Origin: Rothia uropygialis
GTDB taxonomy: Bacteria > Actinomycetota > Actinomycetes > Actinomycetales > Micrococcaceae
Assembly: GCF_004137765.1 (NCBI RefSeq)
Contig: NZ_NOIS01000002.1
Location: 248,001 to 312,000, forward strand
DNA: 64,000 bases
Direction: 5' to 3'
Shown here: one piece after another, positions 60,521 through 64,000 of the stretch
Layout of the letters: each line of letters opens with the position of its first letter
Numbering within the stretch: the first letter of the stretch is position 1
Program-made: the position numbers and the translations under genes
The notes under the pieces: generated by a model
What the model was told of the DNA's origin: nothing
What the model saw: the letters and a program-made list of their open reading frames with translations, nothing else
Database searches by the model: none

Positions 60521-63205
60521 TTACTTGCCGGCCTGGGCAACCTGGCTTTTGACACTCGTGAAGGCCTCGTCGATCTTGGCCGGGTCCTGCCCGCCGCCCT
60601 GAGCGAGGTCGTCCTTGCCTCCTCCGCCGCCGCCGAGGACGCCGGCAGCGGTGCGGACAAGCGCACCGGCCTTGACACCCAGATCCCGTGCGGCCTGGTT
60701 GGTTGCGACAACCACCACGGGCCTGCCGTTATTGGTGCCTGCGACGACGACGGCGGCCGCGTCTTCGCCCAAGCGATGGCGCAGGTCGGTGGCCAGGTTC
60801 CGCACGTCGTCAGCGGCCAGGTCCCCAGCATTGTGGGCCAGCAGACGGACGCCGCCTATGAGCTCTGCGGATTCGACCAAACGCCCGGCTTCCGCCTGGA
60901 GCTTTTCCTTGCGCAGCTTTTCCAGTTCCTTCTCCACAGACTTGAGGCGGTTCAGGGTCGAGTTGATTTTCTCGGGCAGGTCCGTGGAGTTCTGGACCTT
61001 CAACAGATCGGTCAGTTGGTTGACGAGCGTGCGCTCGGCGGCCAGGTGGTTGAAGGAGTCCAGACCGACCAGAGCCTCGACGCGGCGGTTCCCGGAGCCC
61101 ACGGACTGCTCCGAGAGCAGCGAAAGGGAACCGATCTCCGCGGAGCTTGACACGTGCGTACCGCCGCACAGCTCGCGGGAGAAGTCGCCGTTCATTTCGA
61201 CGACTCGTACGACGTCACCGTACTTCTCTCCGAACAGGCCGATGGCCCCCATGGCTTTGGCCTCGGCGAGGGGCATCTCACGAGTGATGACCTCGTAATT
61301 GTCACGGATCGCGGTATTGGACAGGCCTTCGACCTCTTCACGGACAGTCTCCGAGAGGGATTCGGTCCAGGCGAAGTCGAAGCGCAGGTAGCCCTCTTTG
61401 TTGAAGGAGCCGCGCTGGACGGCCTCCGGTCCGAGGACACGGCGGAGGGCAGCGTGAACGACGTGGGTTCCGGAGTGGGCCTTCTCCGCATCCTTGCGCC
61501 GCTGGACATCCACCTGAGCCCTTGCCTCCGAGCCTGCGACGACCTCCCCCTCAATAACTTCGCCCTGGTGGACGCTGAGACCACGAACGGGCTGCTGAAC
61601 ATCGTGAACGCGCACGGAATAGCCGTTTCCGCTGATGAGGCCCGTATCTGCGGCCTGGCCACCGGCTTCGGCGTAGAAAGGGGTCTCGTCGAGCACGATT
61701 TCCACCGTCTCGCCCTTGGAAGCGGCAGGCACGGTCACACCGTTCTGAAGGATTGCGCGAATGGTGCTTTCGCCGCTGAGCTGGGTGTAACCGGTGAAAA
61801 CGGAACCGCGCTCGTCGACCAGCTGCCGGAAGGCGCCGAGGTCCGCGTGGGAGCCCTTCTTGGCCTTCGCATCGGCCTGGGCCCGGTGGCGCTGCTCTTC
61901 CATGAGGGAGCGGAATGCTTTCTCGTCCACGGACACGCCGGCTTCGCTGGCCATTTCGAGGGTCAGGTCGATCGGGAAACCGTAGGTGTCATGAAGAGCG
62001 AAAGCTTCTTCTCCGCTCACCGATCCCCCGCCGGTCTTGGCGTGCTGGACCGCTTCGTTCAGGCGCGTAGTGCCTGACTCGATCGTGTGAAGGAACGCAC
62101 GCTCTTCCGCGTAGGCGATGCGCGAGATCCGGTCGAAGTCGTCGGCGACCTCGGGATAGGCGCCCTTCATCGCGTCCCGGGAGGCGGGGAACAGCACGGG
62201 CAAGCACGGTTCGGTCACGCCGAGAAGGCGCATGGCCCGAATGGCTCGACGCAGCAGGCGCCGCAGGATGTACCCACGCCCCTCATTCGACGGCGTGACG
62301 CCGTCGGAGATCAGCATGAGTGATGATCGAATATGGTCGGCGACGACGCGCAGGCGCACATCGTCTTCGTAGCCTTCGTCCGCGGAGGACTCGGAACCGA
62401 AGTATTTCTTCCCGGAGAGTTCGGATGCGGCGTCGAGAACCGGGCGGACCTGGTCGGTCTCGTAGAAGTTCTCGACTCCTTGCAGCAGCATCGCAAGGCG
62501 CTCGAGTCCCATACCGGTATCGATGTTCTTCTTCGGAAGCTCACCGAGGATTTCGAAGTCGTCCTTGCCGATGCCCTCGCCGCGCTGGAACTGCATGAAC
62601 ACGAGGTTCCAGATTTCAATGTAGCGGTCGTCGTCGGCGGCGGGGCCGCCTTCTTTGCCGTAGGCCGGGCCTCGGTCGTAGAAGATTTCCGAGTCGGGGC
62701 CGGCCGGCCCGGGCTGGCCGGTTGACCAGTAGTTTTCCTGCATGTTCATGCGTTGGATGCGTTCTTCCGGGAATCCGACCTTGCGGGTCCAGATGTCGAA
62801 GGCCTCTTGGTCGCCTTCGTACACGGTCACCCAGAGGCGATCGGGGTCCAGGCCGAATCCACCCTCGGACTGCGGGGTGGTCAGCAGGGTGTAGGCGAAG
62901 GGAATCGCCTCGTCCTTGAAGTAGTCGCCGAAGGAGAAGTTGCCGGCCATCTGGAAGAACGTTCCGTGACGCGCGGTCTTGCCGACCTCGTCGATATCGA
63001 GCGTGCGGATGCATTTCTGCACGGAAGTCGCACGGCTGTACGGTGCCTTCTCCCGGCCGAGAAAGTAGGGGATGAACGGGACCATGCCGGCGATCGTGAA
63101 CATCGCTCCGGCTTCGTTCGAGACCAAGGAAGCAGAGGGGACCACAGTGTGTCCGCGCTCTTCGAAGAATTCGATCCAGCGCTGCTTGATTTCCTGGGAG
63201 AGCAT
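60521..63205 (-). CDS. alaS: Alanyl-tRNA synthetase
   Basis: Charges tRNA-Ala. The 894-residue class II enzyme has motif 1/2 parts ARHGTFFQMAGNFSFGDYFK, RIQRMNMQENYW, the GLERLAMLLQG helix, the editing-site HSGTHVVHAALRRVLG and CGGTHVSSSAEIG zinc-binding residues, a coiled-coil and a Gly-rich C-Ala domain (GVLGGGGGGKDDLAQGGG). The length is normal. It starts 72 bases after the small envelope gene at 63278 and is followed by ruvX. Confidence 0.98.
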   Translation of the reverse strand: MLSQEIKQRWIEFFEERGHTVVPSASLVSNEAGAMFTIAGMVPFIPYFLGREKAPYSRATSVQKCIRTLDIDEVGKTARHGTFFQMAGNFSFGDYFKDEAIPFAYTLLTTPQSEGGFGLDPDRLWVTVYEGDQEAFDIWTRKVGFPEERIQRMNMQENYWSTGQPGPAGPDSEIFYDRGPAYGKEGGPAADDDRYIEIWNLVFMQFQRGEGIGKDDFEILGELPKKNIDTGMGLERLAMLLQGVENFYETDQVRPVLDAASELSGKKYFGSESSADEGYEDDVRLRVVADHIRSSLMLISDGVTPSNEGRGYILRRLLRRAIRAMRLLGVTEPCLPVLFPASRDAMKGAYPEVADDFDRISRIAYAEERAFLHTIESGTTRLNEAVQHAKTGGGSVSGEEAFALHDTYGFPIDLTLEMASEAGVSVDEKAFRSLMEEQRHRAQADAKAKKGSHADLGAFRQLVDERGSVFTGYTQLSGESTIRAILQNGVTVPAASKGETVEIVLDETPFYAEAGGQAADTGLISGNGYSVRVHDVQQPVRGLSVHQGEVIEGEVVAGSEARAQVDVQRRKDAEKAHSGTHVVHAALRRVLGPEAVQRGSFNKEGYLRFDFAWTESLSETVREEVEGLSNTAIRDNYEVITREMPLAEAKAMGAIGLFGEKYGDVVRVVEMNGDFSRELCGGTHVSSSAEIGSLSLLSEQSVGSGNRRVEALVGLDSFNHLAAERTLVNQLTDLLKVQNSTDLPEKINSTLNRLKSVEKELEKLRKEKLQAEAGRLVESAELIGGVRLLAHNAGDLAADDVRNLATDLRHRLGEDAAAVVVAGTNNGRPVVVVATNQAARDLGVKAGALVRTAAGVLGGGGGGKDDLAQGGGQDPAKIDEAFTSVKSQVAQAGK

Positions 63206-63277
63206 ATCGGCTATAAGTCCTTCGTCCTGAGTGCCTGTTTGAGCGTTTTCTGTCCGTGGGCGCGGTTGCGTTGCGCG

Positions 63278-63781
63278 CTAACGGGAATTCTGGGGGTCGT
63301 TTCCGGAGTCGAGGAAAAAGTCCGGGGGCAGATCCGAGTCCCGAGCGGGGCTGCCCGATGCATCGGGCGCGGCGTGCTCGATGACCTCTGAGGGTCCTCG
63401 CTCCCCTGGCAGGCTCTCACCGCTTCGCGAGTCCGAATCCGCGGTCCGGGGGCGGCCCCAAGTGTCCAGGGAACCGGGACGGATGTCCTTCTTTTGGTTC
63501 GCGTACTTTTCGGTGAGCTGTTCTTCTCGTTCAGCCATTCCCTGTTTCACGGTGGCCGCGAATTTCAAGGCCTTGAGCGCGCCATTCCGTACGGGAGTCA
63601 TGACGGGCGAGGACCAGATCTTGTCCGCGGTGCCTTGGCCGCCGTCACGCTTGCTGACCTGCATGGGATCCCTCACCACTAGTTCTTGGGCGGTGTGAAC
63701 GATCTGTCCGCCACGTTTGGACGCGACGTAACCGGCTGCGGCACCGGCGAGCAACAGACCGGCTTTGGATAACCAGCTCAT
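63278..63781 (-). CDS. Small membrane-anchored protein, DUF6167-like
   Basis: A 167-residue protein. The N-terminal helix SKAGLLLAGAAAGYVASK is a membrane or signal-anchor segment; a predicted helical middle follows (GALKALKFAATVKQGMAEREEQL), then a disordered, acidic Ser/Pro-rich tail. The position between a DUF948 gene and alaS and the AGAAAGYVAxK plus KQGMAEREEQL pattern resemble the DUF6167 proteins of Streptomyces; the match is by memory of the pattern, not a search. The ATG overlaps the DUF948 stop (ATGA). Confidence 0.65.
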   Translation of the reverse strand: MSWLSKAGLLLAGAAAGYVASKRGGQIVHTAQELVVRDPMQVSKRDGGQGTADKIWSSPVMTPVRNGALKALKFAATVKQGMAEREEQLTEKYANQKKDIRPGSLDTWGRPRTADSDSRSGESLPGERGPSEVIEHAAPDASGSPARDSDLPPDFFLDSGNDPQNSR

Positions 63782-64000
63782 CCGTCTTCTCCTGGGCTCT
63801 GGTGGGCACCCGCGTGCCCTGTTTCTCCGGTGGGCGCCTGGTCGCTGCTAGCCGCGTCTTTCTCTTCTGCGCCCTCCCCACGGAAGGCCTTGCGGACTCC
63901 GTAGGAGAATGACGCCATTTTGATGAGCGGCTGGCCCACGGTCGAGGCGACGAGGCTCGAGAGCGCAGAGACGTTGGCGGAGGCGTCCGAGACGTTGTCG
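63778..64000 (-). CDS. DUF948 protein, C-terminal part (5' end outside the window)
   Basis: The minus-strand frame entering at the window edge reads DNVSDASANVSALSSLVAST, then GQPLIKMASFSYGVRKAFRG, then a Glu/Asp/Gly-rich tail ending GEDG. The helical segment and FSYGVRKA end are characteristic of actinobacterial DUF948 membrane-anchored proteins found upstream of alaS. The gene continues beyond base 64000, so its start and membrane segment are not visible. Coupled to the next gene by ATGA. Function unknown. Confidence 0.85.
   Translation of the reverse strand, partial: DNVSDASANVSALSSLVASTVGQPLIKMASFSYGVRKAFRGEGAEEKDAASSDQAPTGETGHAGAHQSPGEDG

Overview
The window is a stretch of actinobacterial chromosome, almost entirely core housekeeping genes, with nearly everything on the minus strand. 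Moderately high GC, frequent GTG and TTG starts, many 4-bp ATGA/GTGA stop-start overlaps, an actinobacterial IHF (mihF), the order pyrR-pyrB-pyrC-PH protein-carA-carB-pyrF, a PriA without helicase motifs, and the DUF3043, DUF3097 and DUF948 families all point to Actinomycetota. Gene order and protein flavour look closest to Micrococcaceae (Arthrobacter/Rothia/Kocuria relatives). The genus cannot be fixed by reading alone.

Layout. 1-1245: a decayed pair, a TipA-like MerR regulator and a VOC (glyoxalase-fold) protein, both interrupted. 1246-2002: no gene recognised. 2069-5053: cytochrome aa3 oxidase genes ctaC-ctaD-ctaF, followed by a strong terminator. 5350-10732: erpA, an M20 dipeptidase, a DUF3043 membrane protein, pyrD, uppS and recO. 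10815-12684: leuA with a leucine-codon leader peptide and hairpin. 12807-18367: an LCP cell-wall ligase and the era/CNNM-CBS/ybeY/phoH RNA-processing block. 18599-24156: GerMN lipoprotein, rsmE, dnaJ-hrcA with a CIRCE operator, DUF3097 and DUF4870 genes. 24173-28391: hemW, lepA, a PemK/MazF-like protein and rpsT. 28469-35621: holA, comEC, comEA, degV and leuS. 35807-37917: a plus-strand hydrolase-glycosyltransferase pair. 37936-44184: priA, metK, coaBC, rpoZ, gmk and mihF. 44520-53455: the pyrimidine operon. 53774-58769: nusB, efp and the shikimate genes aroB, aroK, aroC and aroE. 58760-64000: mltG, ruvX, alaS and two small envelope proteins, the last cut by the window edge.

The genes fall into long co-directional transcription units: UMP synthesis (pyrR to pyrF), chorismate synthesis (aroE-C-K-B) ahead of efp-nusB, and translation/ribosome maturation (era, ybeY, rsmE, lepA, rpsT, leuS, alaS). 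Regulation visible in the DNA includes a CIRCE element, a leucine attenuator, a PyrR-binding loop next to the pyrR Shine-Dalgarno, inverted repeats upstream of ctaC, and several intrinsic terminators.

I found no phage, insertion sequence, CRISPR array, tRNA or rRNA, and no multi-gene system that looks undescribed. The most useful second looks are the leuA leader, the pyrR leader, the ctaC upstream palindromes, the decayed TipA/VOC locus, the orphan PemK-like protein and the small PH-like membrane protein inside the pyr operon.
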